A stretch of DNA of 8,231 nucleotides from contig JAJRQS010000210.1 in NCBI GenBank assembly GCA_024280135.1, positions 1 to 8,231 of the forward strand, written 5' to 3'. The notes under the pieces were generated by a model. It had not been told where the DNA came from. It did not search any database and worked only from the letters and a program-made list of their open reading frames with translations. Position 1 is the stretch's first letter. Each line of letters begins with the position of its first letter. Position numbers and translations under genes: made by a program. Of the stretch, positions 1 to 6,340 are shown piece by piece. The DNA is from Bacteroidota bacterium (GTDB taxonomy: Bacteria; Bacteroidota; Bacteroidia; Chitinophagales; Saprospiraceae).

Positions 1-24
1 AACACCCAAAAATTGCCTTTTAAA

Positions 25-70
25 CTTCTTGATTTTTGGTTACTTTTTATCAAGAAAAAGTGACAAGAAG
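25..70. repeat. Nested hairpin, dispersed-repeat-like
   Basis: An outer inverted repeat CTTCTTG (25-31) / CAAGAAG (64-70) encloses an inner one, GTTACTTTTT (39-48) / AAAAAGTGAC (55-64), with a 6-base loop and one T-G pair. The two stems share base 64. The inner arm resembles GGTTACTTTT-type inverted repeats that I recall as dispersed in bacterial genomes; that resemblance is from memory. It may act as a bidirectional terminator for a gene left of the window. Confidence 0.45.
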
Positions 71-241
71 CATAATAGATTGACCTTAAGTACTCAAAAC
101 AATAGCACTTAAAAAGCAGAAAAAACAAAAGCAATCACTAAATTATACGATATCAAACCAAAAAACACCAATGGTAGATGGAGCGAATTATTTTGACAAT
201 ACTGATTATTCGTTTTAAATTGTCATATGAGCATGAAATAA

Positions 242-379
242 TTGAAAACAAATGGTCAGTATTGGAAATACTATGGCAGTGCGAACAATGCTGGAGACTT
301 AGGGGAAGGCATAAGGAATTCTCAAGAAGGAACCTTGGATCTAGATGGTGGCATTAGCCCGTCCAGTAGTAATGACTAA
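242..379 (+). pseudogene. Possible remnant of a small coding sequence
   Basis: A 45-codon open stretch with protein-like composition begins right after an in-frame TAA at 239-241 and ends in TAA at 377-379. It reads in part NNAGDLGEGIRNSQEG and ends PSSSND. The only start codons are TTG at 242, or the ATGs at 227 and 233, which lie before the TAA. In another frame, 171-218 gives a further 15-residue protein-like tail (MVDGANYFDNTDYSF). Together they look like pieces of a decayed gene, or a small peptide gene interrupted by a stop. No family was recognised and chance is a real possibility. Confidence 0.2.
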
Positions 380-438
380 ACTAATATATTAGGCTTCTCT
401 TATTCCTTCTGGTTATAATTGGATATAATACCATAAAA

Positions 439-476
439 CAAAAAAAGAGGGAATCCACTTGCGCAGATTCACCTCT
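439..476 (-). terminator. Rho-independent terminator of the coiled-coil gene
   Basis: Read on the minus strand, AGAGG-T-GAATC (476-466) pairs with GATTCCCTCT (455-446), leaving one bulged T and a 10-base loop. The stem runs straight into a T7 tract (446-440, sharing its first T with the stem), then G and more T. It begins about 37 bases after the stop codon at 513. Stem, loop and U-tract are all present and well placed. On the plus strand no T-run follows, so it should act on the minus strand only. Confidence 0.8.
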
Positions 477-512
477 AGTTGAACAATGTTCAGGGATAAG
501 ATTCTGTAAATC

Positions 513-1484
513 TTAGTCGATGATATTTCTATCAAAAATGATAGGTCTTGAGCTTCCATTCACATAGTAAGCTTGGCCATCTTCGACATAGTATAATTTT
601 AGTTCGTAGCTGTTTCCTTCTTTAGCTTGAGTATTGATGAAGACTGTTTCTTGCGCATATCCAGGATAAGAAAAAGTCAACCCTTTTCTATCTTTTCCAT
701 TTGGATACATCTTGTTAGATTCGATAAAAGAAAGTGCTTCTCCGTTATCCATATCCACAATTCTCCATTCAAATTCAGCATCCAATAAAAGTGCAGGTAC
801 TGCGTTTTGAAGGTCAAAGTTAATAACGGTATATTTCCAGTTACGGCCTTCCTTTTTTAGTTTGTTCAGACTATCGCCGTCTCTGTCTGACTTTATGGAA
901 ACCCCTCTATAATCGACAATTGTTTTGTCCATTATGTTTTTAAGGTTTGTCATCTTGTTTGCAACAACTACTTTTTCTTCATGCTTTTCTTCTACGATTT
1001 TCATGTCCTTTGTAGAAGTAATACGCATGTAGTTTAATTGTGCAATCTGCTCCTCTAATTCAGTAACCTTATCTGCCAAAGCAGTTTGTTTCTTTTTTGC
1101 AGATTTCTTTACTTTTTGGAAAGTCTTGATTTGAGACTTGACAAAGTCTAATTCTTGCTGACGAATTTTTAATTCATTTTCAACAGCCGCTAGACTTTTC
1201 TTGCTCTTCTGCACTTGCTTTCGCAAAGAGAAAAGATCCTCTTGTAACAAGTTTAAGCTGTCTTTGACTAGGTCAAGCTCTACAGTCAGTAAATAATTGG
1301 AAGTGTTTAATTCTTCGATTTCAGAAGATTGATCTTCGATAGTAATGGCTTGTTCAGCTACCGTATTATTCAAAGTCTTGACGATGTTTTCGTAAGAAAT
1401 GATGCTACTGTGTTGAAAAGCACTTACTGTAAGCAAGCCAACAATAATAGTGGCTGATGCGAATAGTTTAAAGTTAGTACTCAT
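513..1484 (-). CDS. Membrane-anchored coiled-coil protein, function unknown
   Basis: The 323-residue protein has a short N-terminus, then one hydrophobic segment at about residues 7-23 that could be a signal anchor or an uncleaved signal peptide. A long heptad-rich, charged helical region follows at about 30-175, rich in Glu, Lys, Gln and Leu. The C-terminal part (about 185-323) is richer in aromatic residues and beta-prone segments, ends RPIIFDRNIID, and looks globular. This suggests anchoring in the inner membrane with the coiled coil and C-terminal domain in the periplasm. No catalytic motif was seen. The ATG at 1484 is chosen because the hydrophobic segment follows directly; no clear Shine-Dalgarno is visible, as is usual in this phylum. 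The gene stands alone, diverging from the ATPase gene and ending at its own terminator. I do not recognise a named family; a structural or cell-envelope role is only a guess. Confidence 0.85.
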   Translation of the reverse strand: MSTNFKLFASATIIVGLLTVSAFQHSSIISYENIVKTLNNTVAEQAITIEDQSSEIEELNTSNYLLTVELDLVKDSLNLLQEDLFSLRKQVQKSKKSLAAVENELKIRQQELDFVKSQIKTFQKVKKSAKKKQTALADKVTELEEQIAQLNYMRITSTKDMKIVEEKHEEKVVVANKMTNLKNIMDKTIVDYRGVSIKSDRDGDSLNKLKKEGRNWKYTVINFDLQNAVPALLLDAEFEWRIVDMDNGEALSFIESNKMYPNGKDRKGLTFSYPGYAQETVFINTQAKEGNSYELKLYYVEDGQAYYVNGSSRPIIFDRNIID

Positions 1485-1778
1485 GGTATGGTTTGTTTTA
1501 AAATAAGCAATGGTGTAAGTGGTATTGGTTATTTCATATTAGTTATTTCAAATATTATTCCAAAAGATGATTTTTGAAAAATTATAATGTGTTTTTATTG
1601 GGAATCACTGAGAATGCCTATATACTAGGTGGTTCTCTAGTATAATATTTTACCACCTTCAACTCCCTCATCTGCGAAAATCTGCTAGATCTGTTGTATG
1701 ATGATATTGAAATCACAACCTTATTTTTCGACTTGAACCTTTCATTTTTTCCAATGTTTAAATGGGAAATAAGAGGAT
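1485..1778. other. Divergent intergenic region
   Basis: This region separates the minus-strand coiled-coil gene from the plus-strand ATPase gene and should hold both promoters. I found no convincing TTTG-N20-TAnnTTTG match for either. The nearest minus-strand candidate is a TAATATTTG-like box around 1550, with no good -33 partner. No obvious CueR-type or CsoR-type operator was seen. Two mutually exclusive inverted repeats occur at 1621-1658 (separate entry). An AGAGG sits 2 bases before the ATPase ATG. Confidence 0.5.
1621..1658 (+). repeat. Two competing inverted repeats upstream of the ATPase
   Basis: TATACTAG (1621-1628) and CTAGTATA (1637-1644) form an 8-bp stem with an 8-base loop. Overlapping it, AGGTGGT (1627-1633) is complementary to ACCACCT (1652-1658), giving a 7-bp stem with an 18-base loop. 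The two cannot form together. If transcribed, they could switch the leader of the ATPase mRNA; as DNA, either could be an operator. No promoter upstream of 1621 was identified, so presence in the transcript is unproven. Confidence 0.35.
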
Positions 1779-2336
1779 ATGGCTGAAATAGTGAAATGGG
1801 ATGTGGACGGAATGTCCTGTGTGAATTGCGCACAATCCATTGTTAGTTATCTGGAAGAGTCAAATCTAGACAAGGTGCATGTTGACTTTGCTTCAGGTAA
1901 GGTGTCTTTTCTTCCTACAGAAAAATCTCCTACGCTAGATCAACTCAAACGAGGACTCAAGCGTATTGGGTATGAGGTGCTTTCAAAGGATTCAAAACCC
2001 AAGTATTGGACTTTAGAGCGAAAACTGATAGTTTCGGCTATTTTTACCATTCCTTTAGTTTTAGGCCATTTTTTGATGATGGCAGGCGTTTCGCTTGGCT
2101 TTTTAGGGAATCACTGGGTACAATTTGCGTTGAGCTTACCCGCTATTATAATAGGATTGAATCATTTTGGCAAAAGCGCCATCGGCTCATTAAGAGGGGG
2201 CGTGCCGAATATGGATGTTTTGGTTTTTGTAGGTGGCCTAGCTGCAACTGTATATAGTTTAGTGGGATTGGTGTTGAATGAACCCAATTATATTTTTTTG
2301 AAACAGCCGCCTCAATTTTTACACTCGTATTACTAG
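1779..2336 (+). CDS. copA: Copper-type P1B ATPase, N-terminal fragment before a frameshift
   Basis: This is the first part of a heavy-metal P-type ATPase, which pumps metal (most likely Cu+) out of the cytoplasm using ATP. Residues 1-70 form one HMA metal-binding domain with the motif GMSCVNC (Cys14 and Cys17). Membrane helices follow at about 88-107 (TM1), 112-131 (TM2) and 144-166 (TM3). The frame is then lost in a T7 run at 2293-2299 and ends after 12 unrelated residues at TAG (2334-2336), so the product lacks the phosphorylation, actuator and transport-site parts. Adding one T restores ...NYIFFETAASIFTLVLLGNW, a normal TM4, joined to the frame ending at 3886. The restored protein has 702 residues, a normal length for a one-HMA copper ATPase. 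The ATG at 1779 follows AGAGG closely and places the HMA domain at the N-terminus. Confidence 0.85.
   Translation: MAEIVKWDVDGMSCVNCAQSIVSYLEESNLDKVHVDFASGKVSFLPTEKSPTLDQLKRGLKRIGYEVLSKDSKPKYWTLERKLIVSAIFTIPLVLGHFLMMAGVSLGFLGNHWVQFALSLPAIIIGLNHFGKSAIGSLRGGVPNMDVLVFVGGLAATVYSLVGLVLNEPNYIFLKQPPQFLHSYY
2293..2300 (+). other. Frameshift site in the ATPase (T7 tract)
   Basis: The codons ATT TTT TTG AAA lead to a stop 12 codons on, while the -1 frame from GAA at 2300 continues the ATPase sequence without a gap. One extra T in the run would make a single open frame. The bases at 2294-2300 read T-TTT-TTG in the incoming frame, which has the X-XXY-YYZ form of a -1 ribosomal slippage site. No strong downstream stem-loop was seen. 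Sequence error, mutation, transcript slippage or recoding would all fit. Confidence 0.85.
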
Positions 2337-2359
2337 GGAATTGGTTTGAACATCGATCG

Positions 2360-3886
2360 GTGAAGCAAACGACTTCGGCATTGACTGCATTACAAGAATT
2401 AGTGCCCGCAGTAGGAATGAAAATCATGCCTTCTGGAGCAGTAGTAGAAGTTTCGACAGATGAATTAAAAATAGGAGATATCGTTCAAGTCAATGAAGGG
2501 GATAGTATCCCTTGCGATGGAGAAATCGTGCAAGGCTTTGGCTCTGTGGATGAGGCGATGATTACAGGGGAAAGTTTGCCAGTCGAAAAATCTTCGGGTT
2601 CTACTACCTATGGAGGCACTATCTTGCAAGAAGGGAATCTACAAGTAAAAGTGACGGCGGTTGCGGAAAGCACTTTGCTAGGCAAAATCATCGACCTTGT
2701 AGAGAAAGCACAAAATGACAAACCGCCTATTCAGCGTTTGGCGGATCGCATCAGTGCGATTTTTGTACCAGTGGTTATTTCGATTGCGGTCTTAACTTTT
2801 ATCGTTTCATGGATGTTTTTTGATGTATCCGCTACTCGTGCCTTGATGAATAGTATAGCCGTATTGGTGATTTCATGCCCTTGTGCAATGGGATTAGCGA
2901 CGCCTACCGCAGTGATGGTTGGGGTAGGGCGAATGGCACAGCAAGGTATCGTAGTGAAAGGAGGACAAACGGTAGAGGTGTTAAAAGAAATAAAAAATAT
3001 TGTTTTTGACAAGACAGGAACCTTAACAACGGGTCAATTTAAAATTGATAATATTAATTATTTTGATTCTGATTCGGACGAAGTTCATCGGATCATAAGT
3101 GCATTGGAATCCAAATCTTCTCATCCACTTGCCATTAGTCTCCTTTCGGAAATGAAATTGAGAATGGGGGAGAGACAATCTGTTTTGGAACTTGAAGTCA
3201 CGGAAAAGAAAGGGCTAGGGATAGTAGGAAAGTCTCAAGATGGGAAAGAGTATCAATTAGGTTCAAAGCGTATTTTGGCGCAAGCCCCCGATACGAATCA
3301 TGACTTATACCTTACGGAAAATGGACACTTAATGGCGACCATAGATTTGAAGGATGATATCAAAAAAGGTGCGAAAGAAACCATTGAATACTTTCAAGAA
3401 AACGGCATAGAAGTCATTATGCTTTCTGGAGACAGGCAAGAAAAAGTAGAAAAAGTAGCAGCTGAACTAGGCATTAAGACCTTTTATGCTGAGCAATTAC
3501 CCGAAGAAAAACTAAGAAAGATTTCGGAATTATCTGCCCAAGCCCCTACGGCTATGGTTGGAGATGGCGTGAATGACGCACCGGCTTTAGCAAAAGCGAC
3601 TCTAGGGATTTCTATGGGTCAGGCATCAGCGGTAGCAATAGAATCGGCACAGGTAATCCTACTGAATGACAACTTAGTTTCCTTGAAAAAAGCATTTCAA
3701 ATAGGAAAAGTAACCGTAAAAACCATTTGGGAAAATCTATTTTGGGCATTCTCTTATAATATTGTAGCCATCCCCATTGCTGCATTAGGTTTTTTAAATC
3801 CTATGTGGGGAGCCATGTTTATGGCATTTTCAGATGTGGTGGTTATTGGTAATTCTATTCGTTTAAAAAGACGAAAACTGAATTGA
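2360..3886 (+). CDS. copA: Copper-type P1B ATPase, catalytic and transport part after the frameshift
   Basis: This second part carries all core motifs. Numbered for the restored 702-residue protein: actuator loop TGES at 263-266, ion-site Cys-Pro-Cys at 367-369 in TM6, phosphorylated Asp in DKTGT at 411, SHPLA at 448-452, the GLG nucleotide-site motif near 481, GDR at 551-553, and hinge GDGVND at 595-600. Tyr-Asn at 660-661 and MAFSDVVVIGNSIRL near 682 in the last two helices fit the copper subgroup. The usual Ser-Ser of TM8 is Ser-Asp here, a form I recall from other Bacteroidota. ATPase sequence begins at 2300; GTG at 2360 is only the first start-like codon in this frame and corresponds to an internal Val. 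A separate product from 2360 would lack TM1-TM4 and the metal-binding domain, so independent function is unlikely. The stop lies 2 bp from the stop of the convergent gene. Confidence 0.9.
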   Translation: MKQTTSALTALQELVPAVGMKIMPSGAVVEVSTDELKIGDIVQVNEGDSIPCDGEIVQGFGSVDEAMITGESLPVEKSSGSTTYGGTILQEGNLQVKVTAVAESTLLGKIIDLVEKAQNDKPPIQRLADRISAIFVPVVISIAVLTFIVSWMFFDVSATRALMNSIAVLVISCPCAMGLATPTAVMVGVGRMAQQGIVVKGGQTVEVLKEIKNIVFDKTGTLTTGQFKIDNINYFDSDSDEVHRIISALESKSSHPLAISLLSEMKLRMGERQSVLELEVTEKKGLGIVGKSQDGKEYQLGSKRILAQAPDTNHDLYLTENGHLMATIDLKDDIKKGAKETIEYFQENGIEVIMLSGDRQEKVEKVAAELGIKTFYAEQLPEEKLRKISELSAQAPTAMVGDGVNDAPALAKATLGISMGQASAVAIESAQVILLNDNLVSLKKAFQIGKVTVKTIWENLFWAFSYNIVAIPIAALGFLNPMWGAMFMAFSDVVVIGNSIRLKRRKLN

Positions 3887-3888
3887 TG

Positions 3889-5337
3889 TTAGAAGTCAAA
3901 GCAGCCCAGTTTTGACTTTTTATGATGCCCCCATTTATTTTTTTGCTTACGCCAATTTGTAATATTAAACCCTAGATGTAAGTAAACATCACTGCCTGTG
4001 AAATCCTTTTTTACGAGAAAACTGCCGACGTCATCAGTGCCAATAGAAAGAAATCCTAGTCTTGCGGCAACTCCCATCCGAACGGATTGCCATTCACTTA
4101 GCAGAATAGGCATTGAGAAAGAAAAAAAACGTCGTTCATATCTTGGTTGAATGGCAAAGGTTGTGCTTCGCTCTATTTGATGTGGGAATAGGCGAATGGG
4201 TTGAACGATAACGCCTCCTAAGAAATAATTAGGTGCAATTTGATAATCTCCTTGAATGCTTATCGCAGCAGGCATCCCTAATGAAAATGAAGATCCCTTG
4301 AGAGAAGCGGTGCTATCCTTAAAAGCAATCTTACTTAATTTCGATTCTAATTCCTGAATGGTATTTGTGTTTTTTAAGTCTACAAAATCAATAGTGATTT
4401 CTCTTGGAATGGGTGATGAGTTATGATACCTAGCTTGTTTTATTTTGCTTACGCCAAAATCTAATAGTGAAACGCCTAAACGGTATTGATAGCCTTGGCT
4501 AGTGCTTTTTTGCATCACAAAGCCTAAGTCTGTACTAAAACCCTTGCCATAGAAATTAAACTTGGGCTTAAATTGATCAAGCTCCGACCAGTTAAATTGG
4601 TCAATATTGGGTGTCGTGAACGCAAAATGTACATCGGGTTGCTCGATATAGATTGAATCTTTATTTAGTTTGGTATAGGGTAGCGATTGGTTTAAAGAGA
4701 AAAAAACACTTTCGGAAAGACGATTGTATTTAAGATTGACACCCAATGCAAATGTCCAATCGCTATTTTCAAAAGAATAGCCATAGTGTATGCCTGATTC
4801 ATGCCAAATGGCTCCTGCTGCTCCAAAAGGAGTAAGGGTAAAAGCTTCATTATATGGATGTCGATTATATGCATGATAACCGAGATTAACGGGAATTTTT
4901 GTCAATGAGAAAGCGGCTCTAAAATTTAAAAATACACCTAGGCTATGCTGTTGATTGATTTTTAATAAGACAGAAGGCCCAGATAGAGTAGCATTAAGTT
5001 TTACGTAAGTTTTTTTACTTTTATCATATAAATCACTAACCAATGTTTTAGGAGGTGGGTTTTGACCCTCTAAAGATTTATGGGTTACGACGGAAGTTTC
5101 ATTACCGAAGCTAAAGACATTTGCATTCTTTATATAGCCGTAATTATTTGAACCATAGACTCCGATTCCGGCAAGATGAATACTAACGGTCGTGGGCTGT
5201 ATAGCGGGTAAAGCAGGATTTAACCAAGCCTGTTCTAGGCCCATATAATTATCCAAGCGAGCACCTAACTGTTCTTGAGCCATTGCAAGCTGAAAAAACA
5301 ACAGGAATAAACCAAAAATTTTTAATTTCAAAGACAT
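3889..5337 (-). CDS. Secreted DUF5723-like outer-membrane protein
   Basis: The 482-residue protein starts with a clear signal peptide (about residues 1-20, hydrophobic core IFGLFLLFF, probable cleavage after AMA). The early motif EQAWLNPALPAI, alternating aromatic/polar stretches and repeated Gly-aromatic strands (for example GVNLKYNRL, FYGKGFSTDLGFVM, LGVSLLDFGVSK, MGVAARLGFLSIGTDD) resemble the DUF5723 family of Bacteroidota, which I take to be outer-membrane beta-barrels. That assignment is from memory of the family pattern. Substrate and role are unknown. It ends in a Lys-rich tail. The ATG at 5337 directly precedes the signal peptide; an AGGAGG lies 14 bases upstream (5357-5352), farther than usual. 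No promoter match was found upstream. The gene is probably monocistronic and converges on the ATPase gene with a 2-bp gap, so read-through from either side would make antisense RNA. Confidence 0.8.
   Translation of the reverse strand: MSLKLKIFGLFLLFFQLAMAQEQLGARLDNYMGLEQAWLNPALPAIQPTTVSIHLAGIGVYGSNNYGYIKNANVFSFGNETSVVTHKSLEGQNPPPKTLVSDLYDKSKKTYVKLNATLSGPSVLLKINQQHSLGVFLNFRAAFSLTKIPVNLGYHAYNRHPYNEAFTLTPFGAAGAIWHESGIHYGYSFENSDWTFALGVNLKYNRLSESVFFSLNQSLPYTKLNKDSIYIEQPDVHFAFTTPNIDQFNWSELDQFKPKFNFYGKGFSTDLGFVMQKSTSQGYQYRLGVSLLDFGVSKIKQARYHNSSPIPREITIDFVDLKNTNTIQELESKLSKIAFKDSTASLKGSSFSLGMPAAISIQGDYQIAPNYFLGGVIVQPIRLFPHQIERSTTFAIQPRYERRFFSFSMPILLSEWQSVRMGVAARLGFLSIGTDDVGSFLVKKDFTGSDVYLHLGFNITNWRKQKNKWGHHKKSKLGCFDF
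3893..3921 (+). terminator. Probable terminator of the ATPase gene
   Basis: AAGTCAAA (3893-3900) pairs with TTTGACTT (3911-3918) around a 10-base loop, and a run of T continues to 3921. It begins 7 bases after the ATPase stop. The whole hairpin lies inside the last codons of the convergent minus-strand gene. The stem is AT-rich and the T-run is short, so its strength is uncertain. On the minus strand no T-run follows. Confidence 0.5.
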
Positions 5338-5699
5338 TAAAGTGCTTTAGACCTCCTAAAACGAAAAGCTCGTCTGCTGTAGTATAACGTCTTAGTAAAG
5401 GATTTACCCCCGGAGAGGTAGTTGATTCAGATCTATTTTTTTCAATAGAAAGAGTACAAGCACTAGCTAGTTTATGAAGGTTTTTATGAAGAACAAAATA
5501 ATGGTAACTACTCACCATCTGTAATATTTAGGTTTTTTACGAAGTAAAAAGGAAAATGGGGAAATCAAAAGATGTCACCAATAAACGATGGCTTATAAGG
5601 AGCTAAGGTTTAATTGGTAGCGTCAAGCTGCCAGGACAAAAGTCATCTTTGAAGGAAAACTAGGTAGGGTCTGAAAAAAAAATCCTTTCTCAACTTGTA
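5338..5699. other. Intergenic region, no gene supported
   Basis: This gap lies between two minus-strand genes and should contain the promoter of the DUF5723-like gene and the end of the zinc-ribbon transcript. I see an AGGAGG on the minus strand at 5357-5352, a perfect 7-bp AT-rich hairpin TTTTTAC-GAA-GTAAAAA at 5534-5550, and an A9 run at 5674-5682 that reads as T9 on the minus strand about 17 bases after the zinc-ribbon stop. The T9 run has no good stem before it. A minus-strand open frame (5518-5249) runs into the signal-peptide region of the downstream gene and shows no recognisable domain; I do not call it. Confidence 0.5.
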
Positions 5700-6086
5700 T
5701 TATAGCTTACGTCGAATCAAAATTTCCTCATCGCTAAAAACCACCCAGCTAAAATCATAGACATGATTGACCATTTTTCCTTGATTGTTTAGGTGATAAG
5801 CGGTGACGTATGAATAATTAAAATGTTTTTTGTCAAGCTTAATTTTTGGCATTTTCTTTTGTTTGCTGTTTTTGCCCATGAGTTCTAGGAGAATTGACCT
5901 GTTTCTATGTAGGATGGTATTCACTTTATGAGTAGCTTTATTCGTTACCTTTCTCAATTTTATATGGTACTTGTTTTTGCAATTTAGGGAGCAAAAAATT
6001 TTGTCCGATCTTCCGGTAACGGATTTTTTACAAATTATGCAACTGCTTGCCCCCTTTAGGTTTGCATCGTTTTTTGTTTTTTCCAT
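5700..6086 (-). CDS. Small FCS-type zinc-ribbon protein, function unknown
   Basis: The 128-residue protein has four cysteines in a zinc-ribbon arrangement: C16-x2-C19 (CIIC), then C32 and C36 in KIFCSLNCKNKYH. The intervening T-G-R-S-D-K-x-F-C pattern is typical of small FCS-type zinc fingers. A helical Lys/Arg-rich stretch with ILHRNRSILLEL follows (about 58-69), then a C-terminal beta-prone part ending YDFSWVVFSDEEILIRRKL. I recall similar uncharacterised proteins across Bacteroidota. The fold and charge suggest nucleic-acid binding, but this is inference. The frame is open back to a TTG at 6119, but that codon overlaps the -7 box (6117-6124), so ATG at 6086 is the supported start, with a leader of roughly 25 bases. 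It diverges from the recombinase gene across an operator-like palindrome, so the two may be co-regulated. Confidence 0.8.
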   Translation of the reverse strand: MEKTKNDANLKGASSCIICKKSVTGRSDKIFCSLNCKNKYHIKLRKVTNKATHKVNTILHRNRSILLELMGKNSKQKKMPKIKLDKKHFNYSYVTAYHLNNQGKMVNHVYDFSWVVFSDEEILIRRKL

Positions 6087-6116
6087 GATAGTGGTTTGAT
6101 AGCTAGACACGAAGAG

Positions 6117-6148
6117 CAAATGTAGATAAAAGACTTGAAGAAGCCAAA
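6117..6148 (-). promoter_or_regulatory. Bacteroidota-type promoter for the zinc-ribbon gene
   Basis: On the minus strand, TTTG (6148-6145) is followed after exactly 20 bases by TACATTTG (6124-6117), a full match to TAnnTTTG. Transcription should start near 6111, about 25 bases before the ATG at 6086. Confidence 0.75.
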
Positions 6149-6190
6149 AGTTTTGGGATTACAAACCGATGAAAAAGGTGTCAAGTTTGT

Positions 6191-6245
6191 TTTTAACGGT
6201 TAATAACTGATATTAACGGTTAATATCCGTTATTAACTGTTAAAA
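6191..6245. repeat. 55-bp near-perfect dyad with three 20-bp-spaced palindromes
   Basis: Bases 6191-6245 form an inverted repeat centred on 6218, in which 25 of 27 base pairs match; the mismatches are 6198/6238 and 6208/6228. Within it the 11-bp palindrome TTAAC-N-GTTAA occurs three times, at 6193-6203, 6213-6223 and 6233-6243, exactly 20 bp apart. The 9-bp spacers are nearly each other's reverse complement. The dyad sits between the two divergent promoters, 30 bp from the recombinase -33 box and 42 bp from the zinc-ribbon -33 box. The near-helical phasing suits cooperative binding of a dimeric protein on one DNA face. It may be an operator for both genes, or a set of accessory sites for the recombinase. 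Confidence 0.85.
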
Positions 6246-6275
6246 TTGACTAAATTTCATAACTCTTTGGTTTAG

Positions 6276-6307
6276 TTTGCTTTATAAAGATTTAAGTTCT
6301 AGTTTTG
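6276..6307 (+). promoter_or_regulatory. Bacteroidota-type promoter for the recombinase gene
   Basis: TTTG (6276-6279) is followed after 20 bases by TAGTTTTG (6300-6307), a full match to TAnnTTTG. Transcription should begin near 6313, which excludes the in-frame TTG at 6305 as a start and supports ATG at 6341. Confidence 0.75.
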
Positions 6308-6340
6308 TGTATAGAATATTTTGTTTTTGACCTCGAAACT

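Larger units (their letters stand above)
1..512. other. Left flank without a convincing gene
   Basis: No open frame here is long enough or well enough started to call as a gene. The stretch holds a nested hairpin near the left edge, two short coding-like scraps (about 90-218 and 242-379) and, at its right end, the terminator of the minus-strand coiled-coil gene. A gene to the left of the window could end just outside it. The scraps could be the worn 3' end of an older gene, but no family was recognised. Confidence 0.5.

Noticed and set aside
1618..1833. 71-residue minus-strand open frame upstream of the ATPase
   Set aside because: It overlaps the HMA-coding start of the ATPase antisense, has low-complexity composition and no recognisable domain.
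5249..5518. 89-residue minus-strand open frame
   Set aside because: It overlaps the start and signal-peptide region of the DUF5723-like gene in another frame and shows no domain or ordered composition.
5599..5640. tRNA-like text (AGCTAAGGTTTAATTGGTAGCG)
   Set aside because: The D-loop-like piece has no matching acceptor stem, anticodon arm or T-loop GTTCGA sequence.
5674..5682. T9 run on the minus strand as terminator of the zinc-ribbon gene
   Set aside because: No convincing stem precedes the run; it may still weaken transcription, but the evidence is too thin to call.
6087..6119. TTG at 6119 as the zinc-ribbon start
   Set aside because: It overlaps the -7 box of the gene's own promoter; ATG at 6086 fits the predicted transcript.
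6193..6243. Three evenly spaced repeats as a CRISPR array
   Set aside because: Units are 11 bp, spacers are 9 bp and related to each other, and no cas genes are present; this is a dyad, not an array.
6305..6340. TTG at 6305 as the recombinase start
   Set aside because: It lies inside the -7 promoter box, upstream of the expected transcription start; ATG at 6341 begins the first repeat domain.
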